A stretch of 41,047 bases of DNA, taken from NCBI GenBank assembly GCA_012719355.1, contig JAAYAM010000161.1:1-41047 (forward strand). The letters run 5' to 3'. Made by a program: the position numbers and the translations under genes. The notes beneath the pieces were generated by a model. It did no database searches. It was not told where the DNA came from and saw nothing but the letters and a program-made list of their open reading frames with translations. This DNA comes from Acidobacteriota bacterium. GTDB taxonomy: Bacteria; Acidobacteriota; UBA6911. Shown in pieces: positions 16,791 through 24,343 of this stretch (positions are counted from its first letter, which is position 1; each line of letters begins with the position of its first letter).

Positions 16791-17402
16791 ATGCTTTACC
16801 TTCAAATCACATCTGTAAGCCTCTCATGGCTGAGGCGTTGGGGAGGAGGGGCTCTTGTCCTCCTCGGCCTGATGGACGGAACGCTCATCCCTCTCCCTGG
16901 CGGCACCGACATGTGCACTGCACTGCTGGCCGCAACGCATAAGAATCTTTGGTTTTATTACGCCCTGATGGCAACCGCTGGATCCGTTTCGGGGGGATAC
17001 TTCATCTACAGGGTGGCGCGCAAGGGAGGCAAAGAAACGCTCGAACAACGCTTCCCGAAGGAGCGGCTGGATAAGGTCTACGGACTTTTCGGAAAATGGG
17101 GCTTCGGTACTGTGCTCGTTTCCGCACTGCTGCCGCCTCCTTTCCCTACGCTTCCGTTTCTCGCCGGTGCGGGAGCACTTAATTACCCAGCCAGGAAATT
17201 CGTGATTGCTCTCGCGGCAGCCAGATTCATCCGCTTTGTCGCTGTCGCCTACCTCGCATCGGTCTATGGACGGCAGATCCGCACCCTGCTCCAGAATGTG
17301 CAGGGAGGGTTCACCGTTCTGATCACAGTTGCAGTGTTCACCCTGATCGCCGCTGCCGCGATTTATCTCTTCTATCGAAGCAAATCAAGAAACGCCGTTT
17401 AG
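16791..17402 (+). CDS. VTT-domain membrane protein (DedA/YqaA-like)
   Basis: The 203-residue membrane protein has a VTT (SNARE-associated, DedA-like) domain. The re-entrant-loop motif is seen as GTLIPLPGG near residue 29, and the second half carries LLPPPFPTLPFLAGAGAL, the usual proline-rich second loop. About five hydrophobic segments are visible, ending in a single helix (VLITVAVFTLIAAAAIYLF). Relatives act in lipid scrambling or in proton-linked membrane homeostasis; the exact role here is unknown. An alternative in-frame ATG at 16743 lies inside trmL; the ATG at 16791 is preferred because the protein then begins with a normal amphipathic segment, though its ribosome site is weak. Confidence 0.85.
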   Translation: MLYLQITSVSLSWLRRWGGGALVLLGLMDGTLIPLPGGTDMCTALLAATHKNLWFYYALMATAGSVSGGYFIYRVARKGGKETLEQRFPKERLDKVYGLFGKWGFGTVLVSALLPPPFPTLPFLAGAGALNYPARKFVIALAAARFIRFVAVAYLASVYGRQIRTLLQNVQGGFTVLITVAVFTLIAAAAIYLFYRSKSRNAV

Positions 17403-17609
17403 TCCGGGGGATTTTGGGCGACCCGGAGTGCAAATTGGTGTCTCGGAAAAATTGTCAGGGAAAATGTGCCTGCACAACTCCGGTCGAGCATGCGCGAAAA
17501 CTTCAACGGACTTTCGACTCATCGGTTTAAGCATCCTCTCCGCACATGGGCATACGAGTTGCTAACGAATACAGTAATACCCGTGACGCACGGGAGGGAG
17601 ATGGGGACA

Positions 17610-18362
17610 ATGCCTGAAAAAAAGCTTCTTTTACGAATGAGTCTGATTATATTCGCCGTGACACTGTCATCGGCTTACGCCGGTCTGCAAGACCGGGATC
17701 GGTCGCAAAGACCCACCCGCCAGCAGCCGCGCGCGGATATCCCGAAAGATGTCGAGAACCAGTATGAACGTGCCCTCGACGCCGCGGAGGTCCTACGGGA
17801 TCTGACACAGACGCCCGATGAAGGGATTCCCAGCCATCTGCTGGATCGCGCCCATGGAGTTGCGGTCTTCCCTCACGTGATTAAAGCCGCGTTCGGAATC
17901 GGCGGAAGATGGGGCAAAGGCCTTCTGTCGGTACGTCAGGGTGGTCAATGGGGGACGCCGGTTTTTGTCGATATCACCGGCGGCAGTTTCGGATTCCAGA
18001 TCGGAGGGGAAGCAACCGACCTCGTCCTGGTATTCATGAACCGCCGCGGTGTGGATTCTCTGCTCAGGTCCAAACTCAAGCTCGGCGCCGACGCCACGGT
18101 GGCCGCGGGACCTGTAGGCCGGAGTGCTGAAGCAGGAATCGACGTTGCCCTGAACGCGGAAATCTACTCCTATTCCCGTTCGAAAGGTCTCTTTGCCGGA
18201 GTAGCCCTGGACGGTGCGGTAGTCGATTTCGACAACAGCGCAAACCGTGACGTGTATGGCGTCGAAGGCAGACAGCTGCTGTCAGCCCGAAGGCAAGCCT
18301 CTCCTGTCACGGCTCCTTTCCACAGTGCTCTTGCCCGGAACACCCCGCGATCTCCGAAGTAG
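17610..18362 (+). CDS. Exported SYLF (Ysc84-type) lipid-binding protein
   Basis: The 250-residue protein has a signal peptide (hydrophobic residues 10-22, likely cleavage after AYA), a basic Gln/Arg-rich linker and a SYLF/Ysc84 domain from about residue 55 to 215. Typical signs are HGVAVFPHVIKAAFGIGGRWGKG, GGSFGFQIGGEATDLVLVFMN and the Gly/Ala-rich SKGLFAGVALDGAVV. SYLF domains bind phosphoinositides in eukaryotes; bacterial members are exported and of unknown role. In-frame ATGs at 17466 and 17601 exist, but GGGAGGGAG at 17592-17600 is correctly spaced only for the ATG at 17610. A strong hairpin (18368-18413) follows the stop. Confidence 0.9.
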   Translation: MPEKKLLLRMSLIIFAVTLSSAYAGLQDRDRSQRPTRQQPRADIPKDVENQYERALDAAEVLRDLTQTPDEGIPSHLLDRAHGVAVFPHVIKAAFGIGGRWGKGLLSVRQGGQWGTPVFVDITGGSFGFQIGGEATDLVLVFMNRRGVDSLLRSKLKLGADATVAAGPVGRSAEAGIDVALNAEIYSYSRSKGLFAGVALDGAVVDFDNSANRDVYGVEGRQLLSARRQASPVTAPFHSALARNTPRSPK

Positions 18363-18367
18363 TCACA

Positions 18368-18413
18368 GTGCAACAACCACAGACCGGCGCCGCGTCGTTC
18401 TGTGGTTGTTCAC
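18368..18413. terminator. Bidirectional terminator-like hairpin
   Basis: A 12-bp perfect stem (AACAACCACAGA, 18372-18383, with its complement at 18399-18410), extended by GTG/CAC after one mismatch, lies between two convergent genes (stops at 18362 and 18430). It can fold on both strands. T-runs are short, so it is a probable shared transcription end. Confidence 0.6.
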
Positions 18414-18429
18414 ACGTACGACCGGAGGG

Positions 18430-18693
18430 TCATGCGGCTTTGCGGCTGACCAGCTTGCTGAAACGGCTCGTTTTGCCTTCAATGTCTTCCTGGTAGAGAA
18501 ATGCGAGTCCGTTCTCTTCGAACTTCTGAAAGAATTCTTCCCAAGTGATATGCTCCAACTTGTCCCCGCCACTGTAACCGGGAAAATCGATGCGCAGGAG
18601 TCCTGTCCCTTTGACCTTGGCCGGGGAGCCTCCTCGCTCTTCCACCCATCGTCTTACGACATCATGGTCGGTCGTCTTCTTTGCTTCTGCCAT
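18430..18693 (-). CDS. Small conserved protein of unknown function
   Basis: The 87-residue soluble protein contains DHDVVRRWVEERGGSPAKVKGTG, DFPGYSGGDKLEHITWEEFF and a C-terminal SRFSKLV. I recognise this as a widespread small family, but know no demonstrated function; relatives are sometimes labelled glucan-branching enzyme, which the length and motifs do not support. The basic N-terminal half and acidic C-terminal half might suit a nucleic-acid or stress-linked role, but this is only a guess. It converges on the SYLF gene with a terminator hairpin between them. The 171 bases upstream of it (18694-18864), shared with the next plus-strand gene, hold no gene or obvious RNA. Confidence 0.8.
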   Translation of the reverse strand: MAEAKKTTDHDVVRRWVEERGGSPAKVKGTGLLRIDFPGYSGGDKLEHITWEEFFQKFEENGLAFLYQEDIEGKTSRFSKLVSRKAA

Positions 18694-18864
18694 AATTTGA
18701 CCATTCCCCCCTATGGGTTCTATCGGAATGGCGTCGCCGGCGCCAATTGATCTTTAGATCTTCCGCGGATGCTTTGGAGCAATTCACGTGCCATGGAATG
18801 GTGGCAGGTTCTCCGCTCGCCTGCCGGGGCACGAAAATTGCTCGATGTAGTCACAGGAGAAATC

Positions 18865-19317
18865 ATGGTTCGCAAAAGAGTTTTTATCAGAAAAAAGGAC
18901 AAAAAGATCATTGATGCGGGAAGAGCCGAGTCATCTCGGATTCCTCCCGATCCCGAAGTTGCGAAGGAGTTCTCCGATGCCAGCCGCCTCGCCGGCTCGG
19001 GCTCTGGCGTGCTGCAGGAAAAACTGAGGCAGCACACGTCCAGCACTCCCGACCTCGCCGCGCAGGATGTTGATGCGGATTGGGAACGGGATGATGTCGG
19101 TGACGAAATGGTGGGAGGCGACAATATGACTCCCGACCAGAGTGTCGTGCAGGACATCGGGGATGCCGTCGGTATCAGGAACGACGATGAACGGCCTCTG
19201 CGGGCTTCAGTGGAAACGAAGTCGCCCGGAACGACCGGCATTTCCGGCGCTGGTTCAATTCACCGCAACCAGAGGGAAAAACCGGAGGAGCGAGGCGCGC
19301 CCGACGATTCGGAGTAG
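18865..19317 (+). CDS. DUF6335-like conserved protein
   Basis: The 150-residue hydrophilic protein begins with a very basic segment (MVRKRVFIRKKDKK). Its core DVDADWERDDVGDEMVGGDNMTPDQ followed by VQDIGDAVGI resembles the DUF6335 family known mostly from cyanobacteria (from memory). No function is established and no catalytic motif is visible; the protein is rich in Asp, Gly and Ser and may be largely disordered outside the core. The ATG at 18865 with CAGGAGA upstream is preferred over an ATG at 18769 that adds a tail without family similarity. It converges on the SDR gene; the 66-base gap (19318-19383) holds an imperfect GC-rich stem. Confidence 0.72.
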   Translation: MVRKRVFIRKKDKKIIDAGRAESSRIPPDPEVAKEFSDASRLAGSGSGVLQEKLRQHTSSTPDLAAQDVDADWERDDVGDEMVGGDNMTPDQSVVQDIGDAVGIRNDDERPLRASVETKSPGTTGISGAGSIHRNQREKPEERGAPDDSE

Positions 19318-19383
19318 TGGCGCGAGGGGCAGGCAGCGGCTCCGGGCCCAGGGTAAAAAGGTCAAGCCCCGGACCCGCGACGA

Positions 19384-20412
19384 TCATTGGATCTGATTAT
19401 GCGCCCGTGCTGCCTTCTCGGTAAGCAAGGTCAGCCATGACGGCGAGAGGTTCGACTGGCTCTCCCTTCCGTAGGCCCGCTCTGTCCCGATTCCGCCCGG
19501 TCCGGGCAGCAGGAAATTCATCAATTCCATAAGCTCCTGCGTCAGGGCCGGGAAAACGCCATGGATTCCTGTCGCGATTTTCGCCGGCAGGCCAAGGACC
19601 AGTTCCGCATCTCCATTGATGGATGCCTCGACAATGAGACGTGCGGCTCTCCCGGCATTCATCGATATCCCGGGGATCGAATCAAATATCGAGAACCAGG
19701 CGTATTCCTGCCTGTGTTTTCCTTTGAAGAACGCATTCCTGGGACTGCCGGTGCGCATCAATCCCGGGCAAACAGTCGTGACCGCGATATTGTATTTGCG
19801 CAGTTCGGCGCGCAGCCCTCCGGACAGCCCGGTGAGGGCAAATTTGCCCGCTGAATACGGGAGCAGGTGCGGCACTGCGATCTTCCCGCCGATCGAGCTG
19901 ATATTGACAATACGGCCCGATCTTCGCTGCATCATCTCGGGAAGAACCCCGAGGATCGTGTACAGCGGCGCCCAGAAGTGAATGTCTATCGCGTCACGGT
20001 AGTCGTTGAGATCCATCACCTCGAACGGGCCGACCTGGATTATGCTGGCGTTGTTTACCAGCACGTCGATGGAACCGAGATTCGTGCGAACTTCCTGCAA
20101 CATGCGGTCGACCTCCTCTTTGCGCGTGAGATCGCACACCGATGTCACGACGCTCACCCCACGGCAACGGAGTTCTTCGGCGGCATGAAACAGCTCTTTC
20201 TCACTGCGGGCGCAGATGGCCGGAAAAGCTCCGTGGCGCGCGAACTCCTGCGCCAGCAGCAATCCCAGCCCTCGCGATCCTCCCGCGATAAGAACCGACT
20301 TCCCTCTGAGGTCATAAGCGCGGTTGAGCCGGATCGCGACACGCATCGCGTACAGCAGGCCGAGTCCCGCAGCCACTACCCAGGGGTTGATATCGGCCTT
20401 CCTCCTGATCAT
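19384..20412 (-). CDS. Membrane-anchored short-chain dehydrogenase/reductase
   Basis: The 342-residue protein has an N-terminal hydrophobic helix (about 10-28) followed by a classical SDR domain. The coenzyme loop is GGSRGLG (44-50), NNAS follows strand 4, and the catalytic Ser (NISS) and YSAGK motif are intact. A C-terminal extension of about 80 residues ends beyond the usual SDR length of 250. It probably oxidises or reduces a lipid-like or hydrophobic alcohol/ketone at the membrane; substrate unknown. An ATG 12 bases upstream lies before its own GGAGG; the ATG at 20412 has that GGAGG with 5 bases spacing and is preferred. A perfect 16-bp hairpin separates it from the hsp20 gene. Confidence 0.88.
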   Translation of the reverse strand: MIRRKADINPWVVAAGLGLLYAMRVAIRLNRAYDLRGKSVLIAGGSRGLGLLLAQEFARHGAFPAICARSEKELFHAAEELRCRGVSVVTSVCDLTRKEEVDRMLQEVRTNLGSIDVLVNNASIIQVGPFEVMDLNDYRDAIDIHFWAPLYTILGVLPEMMQRRSGRIVNISSIGGKIAVPHLLPYSAGKFALTGLSGGLRAELRKYNIAVTTVCPGLMRTGSPRNAFFKGKHRQEYAWFSIFDSIPGISMNAGRAARLIVEASINGDAELVLGLPAKIATGIHGVFPALTQELMELMNFLLPGPGGIGTERAYGRESQSNLSPSWLTLLTEKAARAHNQIQ

Positions 20413-20431
20413 ATGCACCTCCATTCAAAGT

Positions 20432-20465
20432 GAGAGGTGATGCCCGGCACCGGGCATCACCTCTC
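20432..20465 (-). terminator. Perfect 16-bp hairpin between hsp20 and the SDR gene
   Basis: Bases 20432-20447 and 20450-20465 are exact inverted copies (arm GAGAGGTGATGCCCGG) with only two bases between. It lies 5 bases after the hsp20 stop and 19 bases before the SDR start. No real T-run follows on the minus strand, so it may stabilise the hsp20 mRNA end and reduce read-through. Confidence 0.6.
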
Positions 20466-20470
20466 GATTA

Positions 20471-21010
20471 CTATTCTCCGATCGTTATCTCGCGGGCCTT
20501 TTCCTTCTGCGGCGCCTTGAGGGTTATTTCGAGCACGCCGTCACGGAACACCGCTTTTGCATCTTCTGCACGTGTCCCTTCCGGGAGTGGAACCCGTCGG
20601 AAGAATTTTCCGTAGAACCGCTCGCTGTGGAACTCGCCTTCGCGTTCCTCGGACCGTTCATGCTTCCTTTCACCCTGGATCGTGATTGCATCGTCGGTAC
20701 ATTCGACCTTGATGTCATCTTTTGACAACCCGGGCAGGTCGGCTTTCACTATAAGATTCTCCCCTTTGGTCGAGACTTCAATCGGAGGGCGCCAGATTCC
20801 GCGGCCGAATTCCCTTGGAGAGATTTCTCCCCCGGTGGAACGTGACAGCGTCCCGAAACCGAAATCTTCGAAAAGCCGGTCCATTTCCTCGGAGAATCTC
20901 CGCATAAAGGAAAAGGGACTGGCAATCCAGCTGCCGTAGTGGGTAATGGACTTCGAAGGGCTCTCCGTCCGCTGACTTTTCTGGACGTCTTGCTGTTCAG
21001 GGTTTGCCAT
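20471..21010 (-). CDS. Hsp20/alpha-crystallin small heat-shock protein
   Basis: The 179-residue protein is a small heat-shock chaperone that holds unfolding proteins in the cytoplasm for later refolding. The N-terminal arm contains SPFSFMRRFSEEMDRLFEDFG; the alpha-crystallin domain runs from about 75 to 170 (ADLPGLSKDDIKVECTDD, GEFHSERFYGKFFRRVPLP), closing with the strand DGVLEITLKAP. The C-terminal EITIGE supplies an I-x-I-like anchoring motif. The ribosome site AAGGAGAG is well placed before the ATG at 21010. Neighbours are an SDR downstream and a divergent kinase upstream. No CIRCE element is visible in the short upstream gap. Confidence 0.95.
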   Translation of the reverse strand: MANPEQQDVQKSQRTESPSKSITHYGSWIASPFSFMRRFSEEMDRLFEDFGFGTLSRSTGGEISPREFGRGIWRPPIEVSTKGENLIVKADLPGLSKDDIKVECTDDAITIQGERKHERSEEREGEFHSERFYGKFFRRVPLPEGTRAEDAKAVFRDGVLEITLKAPQKEKAREITIGE

Positions 21011-21217
21011 AGCTACTCTCCTTTTGAATGCTTTTGTGAGACTGAGAATGTGTGTCCTCAGCGGGGGGATTTAGAGGGACCTGCCGCAAAAAGTGCCGGT
21101 CCCTGTTGAAGTTTGCCATCGACAGAAACCGCAATTTCTGATCCACCGGGTGCAGCACGGCACCAACATTTGAATTCGTCCGAAACTTGCATCAGAACGT
21201 CGGCATCAGAAGACAAT

Positions 21218-22201
21218 ATGAGGAGTTCCCGCCCCGGAAGGATCGCGAAACCAAGAGTGCAAGCCATCAGAGTCCACCAGGAGGTACCTCGCCGCATCCG
21301 GCTCTCTCCGTGTTTCAGCTTCCGGATAGGAGACAGGATAGGGGAAGACTTAGTCGTAATCGGGCACCTGAGTGCGGGAAAAATTTCCGAGCTCTACCAG
21401 GTCTGGAGCGATTCAGCCATCTGCGCGCTGACGTGCAAAATCGTGCGTGCCGGCTTTTCCGCAGAGTCACTCGAGATGCGCGGCTTCCGGCAGGAATCGC
21501 ACCTGCTCCGCCGCATGAAACACCCGCGGGTGGTGCGTCTGTTCGGCGAAGGAGTGCATGAACAGAGGCCTTACCTGATTCAGGAGTACCTTCAGGGACC
21601 ATCCCTGTTTGAACTAATCGACGGCGCCCCCGGGCGCAGGCTGCCTCTGGTGGAAGCCGTAAAATCGATGATCCACGTCTGCGCCGCAGTCGATCACTTG
21701 CATTCGCTGGGATTCGTACACCGCGATATCAAACCGGCAAACATGATTCTGCATGGGGGCGCGCCGGTGCTTATCGATTTCGAGGTTGCGTACAAGCTCA
21801 GGACGGGACACAAACCTCGACGGGCAATGGGGACCGATCCGTACATGTCGCCTGAACAGTGCCTTAAGCAGGAGCTTTCGTTCGCTTCCGATGTTTACGG
21901 GCTGGGAGCCGTCCTTTACGAGATGGTAACCGGCCGCTGGCCTTTTGAAGACGAACTGGTCAACAGGACAGAGCGGCGCTTTCCGCAGGTTGGGGTGCGC
22001 CGCCCGCCAAGTCCGGGAGAATTCGCCGACATTCCGGGGAATCTCAGCAAGACCATAATGCGGTGCCTCAGTCGCGATCCTGCAGAACGGTTTGCTTCGG
22101 CGCGCGAGCTGGCTCAGCAGCTGGAGCAACATCTCGCAGGGAGCGACCGCATGTGGCCCGAATCGCTCGATGTCATGAGCTCGAGGCGCAAGGCGGTGTG
22201 A
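21218..22201 (+). CDS. Serine/threonine protein kinase with atypical DFE motif
   Basis: The 327-residue protein is a Hanks-type kinase without transmembrane or sensor domains. The ATP-binding Lys is in ALTCKIV (Lys74), the catalytic loop is HRDIKPAN (168-175), and MSPEQ and DVYGLGAVLYEM mark the C-lobe. Two features are unusual: the glycine loop is degenerate (GHLSAGK) and the metal-binding DFG reads DFE (187-189), with Glu replacing Gly. The Asp itself is kept, so activity is possible. The start is uncertain: the ATG at 21218 has no clear ribosome site, an ATG at 21113 and a GTG just inside are alternatives. It heads a plus-strand run with the SPW and DUF6496-like genes. Confidence 0.82.
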   Translation: MRSSRPGRIAKPRVQAIRVHQEVPRRIRLSPCFSFRIGDRIGEDLVVIGHLSAGKISELYQVWSDSAICALTCKIVRAGFSAESLEMRGFRQESHLLRRMKHPRVVRLFGEGVHEQRPYLIQEYLQGPSLFELIDGAPGRRLPLVEAVKSMIHVCAAVDHLHSLGFVHRDIKPANMILHGGAPVLIDFEVAYKLRTGHKPRRAMGTDPYMSPEQCLKQELSFASDVYGLGAVLYEMVTGRWPFEDELVNRTERRFPQVGVRRPPSPGEFADIPGNLSKTIMRCLSRDPAERFASARELAQQLEQHLAGSDRMWPESLDVMSSRRKAV

Positions 22202-22256
22202 TGCGGTCCGGGATGGAATGGGATTTGCAAGTTTTCAGTAGAGGAGGGTTTGAATT

Positions 22257-22658
22257 ATGAGAGCTGACATGCCTGATTTACCGGATGTCCGGTATTCGCC
22301 GGGACGAAAGGCAAGTATGATCAACTTTTTCGTCGGGCTCTGGGTCCTTTTGTCCCCCTTTGTCCTGGGCTTTGCGATGTTCGAGAGCCTCGTGTGGAAC
22401 AACGTCATCGTCGGGATCGCGATCATGGCGATAGCGGCCTCACGAGCGTGGGGGCGACGGAACCCCGGACTCGCCTGGATTAACTTTATCCTAGGGCTCT
22501 GGCTGATTATCTCGGCGTTTGTCTTTGACACTCAGATGAACGCCACAGTGGTCTGGAATCAGGTGATTTCCGGAGCCGTGGTCTCGATTGTGGCGGCGAT
22601 GAGCGCCCTGGCAAGACGGCCGTATACGAGAACCGGCGATACCGATATCCTGAGGTAA
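22257..22658 (+). CDS. SPW-repeat integral membrane protein
   Basis: The 133-residue protein has four hydrophobic helices arranged as two repeats. Each repeat starts with a similar block, INFFVGLWVLLSPFVLGF and INFILGLWLIISAFVF, followed by a W-N and a second helix. This is the SPW repeat pattern of small bacterial membrane proteins of unknown function. The first repeat has SPF in place of SPW and the second SAF, so the Trp of the name is not kept. The ATG has AGGAGGG 9 bases upstream. It lies 55 bases after the kinase gene and 3 bases before the next small gene, suggesting co-transcription. Confidence 0.85.
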   Translation: MRADMPDLPDVRYSPGRKASMINFFVGLWVLLSPFVLGFAMFESLVWNNVIVGIAIMAIAASRAWGRRNPGLAWINFILGLWLIISAFVFDTQMNATVVWNQVISGAVVSIVAAMSALARRPYTRTGDTDILR

Positions 22659-22661
22659 GGA

Positions 22662-22886
22662 ATGCCTTCAAAAAGCACCCTCCAGAAAGCAAAAAAGGCC
22701 AAACGTGAGGGTAAAGCGGCCACCACTCAGGCCGGTGAGTTTGTCAAAGAAGAGATGCACCACGTGAGAGAGGGGAAGCACGGGGCCAGGTCGTCAAAAC
22801 AGGCTGTGGCAGTCGGGCTCTCCAAGGCGCGTCGTGCAGGTGTGAAGGTGCCACCCAAAGGTGGCACCCGAAGCCGGAAAAAATAG
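22662..22886 (+). CDS. Small basic DUF6496-like protein
   Basis: The 74-residue protein is strongly basic. Its core EEMHHVREGKH, then SSKQAVAVGLSKARRAG, resembles the DUF6496 family, in which a plasmid- or chromatin-like role has been guessed but not shown. The tail is KVPPKGGTRSRKK. The ribosome site AGGTAAGG overlaps the stop of the SPW gene, and the ATG is 3 bases after that stop, so translation is probably coupled. The charge suggests nucleic-acid binding; this is inference. It converges on ntrX with 8 bases between stops. Confidence 0.75.
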   Translation: MPSKSTLQKAKKAKREGKAATTQAGEFVKEEMHHVREGKHGARSSKQAVAVGLSKARRAGVKVPPKGGTRSRKK

Positions 22887-22894
22887 CCGGCGGT

Positions 22895-24277
22895 TCAGGA
22901 TTCCGAGCAGCCGTTCTCTCGCCCGGAATAAGGAATTCCGAGCTGTCGTATTTTGCGGTAGAGATTGCTCCGCTCGATCCGGATGGCCTGGGCAGCACGA
23001 CTCACACTTCCTTTGCATTCGATCAGCTTCTGAAGTATGAAGTCCCGTTCAAAGCGGTCGCGGGCTCCCTGAAGCGATAAGTCTTCTTCCTGTTCCTGGT
23101 TCAGCAGAGTCCGCTGCAGAACAGGCTCCGGCAAATCGTAAATGTCGATTTTCGGCTGGGGCGTCATAATCACGATCCGTTCCATAATATTGCGCAATTC
23201 GCGGACATTTCCCGGCCACGGATAGGTTTCAAGTATGTCCATGGCCTTGCGGGTGATTACCGGCGATTTTCTCCCGTATCTTCTGGCAAAATCGTCAAGG
23301 AAATAGCTGGTAAGGAGCGGGATGTCTTCCTTTCGTTCCCTGAGGGGAGGAAGTTGAAAGGGGAGGACGTTGAGCCGGTAATACAGATCTTCGCGGAAAT
23401 TTCCCGCCTCGATCTCGCGTTCCAGGTTCTTGTTGGTGGAGGCGATGACCCGTACATCGACCTTTATGGAATTGCTGCCGCCGACAGGGGTGAAACGCTG
23501 CTCTTCAAGCACCCTCAGCACCTTCGCCTGCGTCTTCGGACTCATGTCACCGACTTCATCCAGAAAGAGCGTCCCGCAGTCAGCCTGGACAAACTTGCCT
23601 TCCTTGTCTTCGGAGGCTCCTGTGAATGAACCCTTGACGTGACCGAAGAGTTCGCTCTCGATCAGCTCTTCCGGAATGGCGGCGCAGTTCATCTCCACAA
23701 ACGGGCCGTCGCGGCGCTGGCTCTGCAGATGCAGGAGGTGCGCGACAAGCTCTTTCCCGGTGCCGTTTTCACCGCAGATGAGGACCCGCCCGTTGGTAGG
23801 AGCGGCAAAGGCGATCTGCTGGCGCAAGGCCTGCATGGGAACCGATTCGCCGATCATCATGTACTTCTGCTCGAGCTGCTTTCGTAAGGTCCGGTTCTCC
23901 TCCTGCAATCTGTACTGGTTGAGTGCATTCTTGACGACAAGAACGGTCTTGTCGAGCAGGAGCGGTTTTTCGAGAAAGTCGAAGGCACCAAGTTTCGTTG
24001 CCCTGACGGCCGTGTCGATGGAACCGTGTCCCGAAATCATGATCACTACACTGTCGGGTGCAACCTGACGTATTTTCGCCAGCGCCTGCAGTCCATCGAG
24101 GCCCGGCAGCCACACGTCAAGGAGCACAACTGGAAAGTCCTTTGCCAGCAATATTTCGAGGGCATCTTCGCCGGTAGAGACGGCTTCGGCGTCGAACCCG
24201 GCGTCTTCAAGAATCCCGCGAATGGAAGTCTGGACCCCTTTTTCATCATCGACTATCAGGACTGAAGGACGAGTCAT
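22895..24277 (-). CDS. ntrX: NtrC-family sigma-54 response regulator, NtrX-like
   Basis: The 460-residue protein has a receiver domain with Asp54 and Lys104, an AAA+ sigma-54 activator domain with Walker A GENGTGKE (169-176) and Walker B TLFLDE (about 236-241), and a C-terminal Fis-type helix-turn-helix (SVSRAAQAIRIERSNLYRKIRQLG). The sigma-54 contact loop reads GSFTGA (216-221) instead of the usual GAFTGA. It activates transcription from -24/-12 promoters once phosphorylated. It lies 66 bases after the NtrY-like kinase gene on the same strand, a classical NtrY/NtrX pair, which in other bacteria links nitrogen and redox or envelope signals. The symbol is by order and similarity; other NtrC-type regulators cannot be excluded. 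Confidence 0.88.
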   Translation of the reverse strand: MTRPSVLIVDDEKGVQTSIRGILEDAGFDAEAVSTGEDALEILLAKDFPVVLLDVWLPGLDGLQALAKIRQVAPDSVVIMISGHGSIDTAVRATKLGAFDFLEKPLLLDKTVLVVKNALNQYRLQEENRTLRKQLEQKYMMIGESVPMQALRQQIAFAAPTNGRVLICGENGTGKELVAHLLHLQSQRRDGPFVEMNCAAIPEELIESELFGHVKGSFTGASEDKEGKFVQADCGTLFLDEVGDMSPKTQAKVLRVLEEQRFTPVGGSNSIKVDVRVIASTNKNLEREIEAGNFREDLYYRLNVLPFQLPPLRERKEDIPLLTSYFLDDFARRYGRKSPVITRKAMDILETYPWPGNVRELRNIMERIVIMTPQPKIDIYDLPEPVLQRTLLNQEQEEDLSLQGARDRFERDFILQKLIECKGSVSRAAQAIRIERSNLYRKIRQLGIPYSGRENGCSES

Positions 24278-24343
24278 ACGAACTCCGCTTGGACGCTTGA
24301 AGTCATGACTGTATCAGCTGAGGGCGGCCGTGAGCAAGCGATG

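Noticed and set aside
18430-18693. Naming the 87-residue protein a 1,4-alpha-glucan branching enzyme
   Set aside because: Such labels circulate for this family, but it has none of the GH13 motifs and is far too short.
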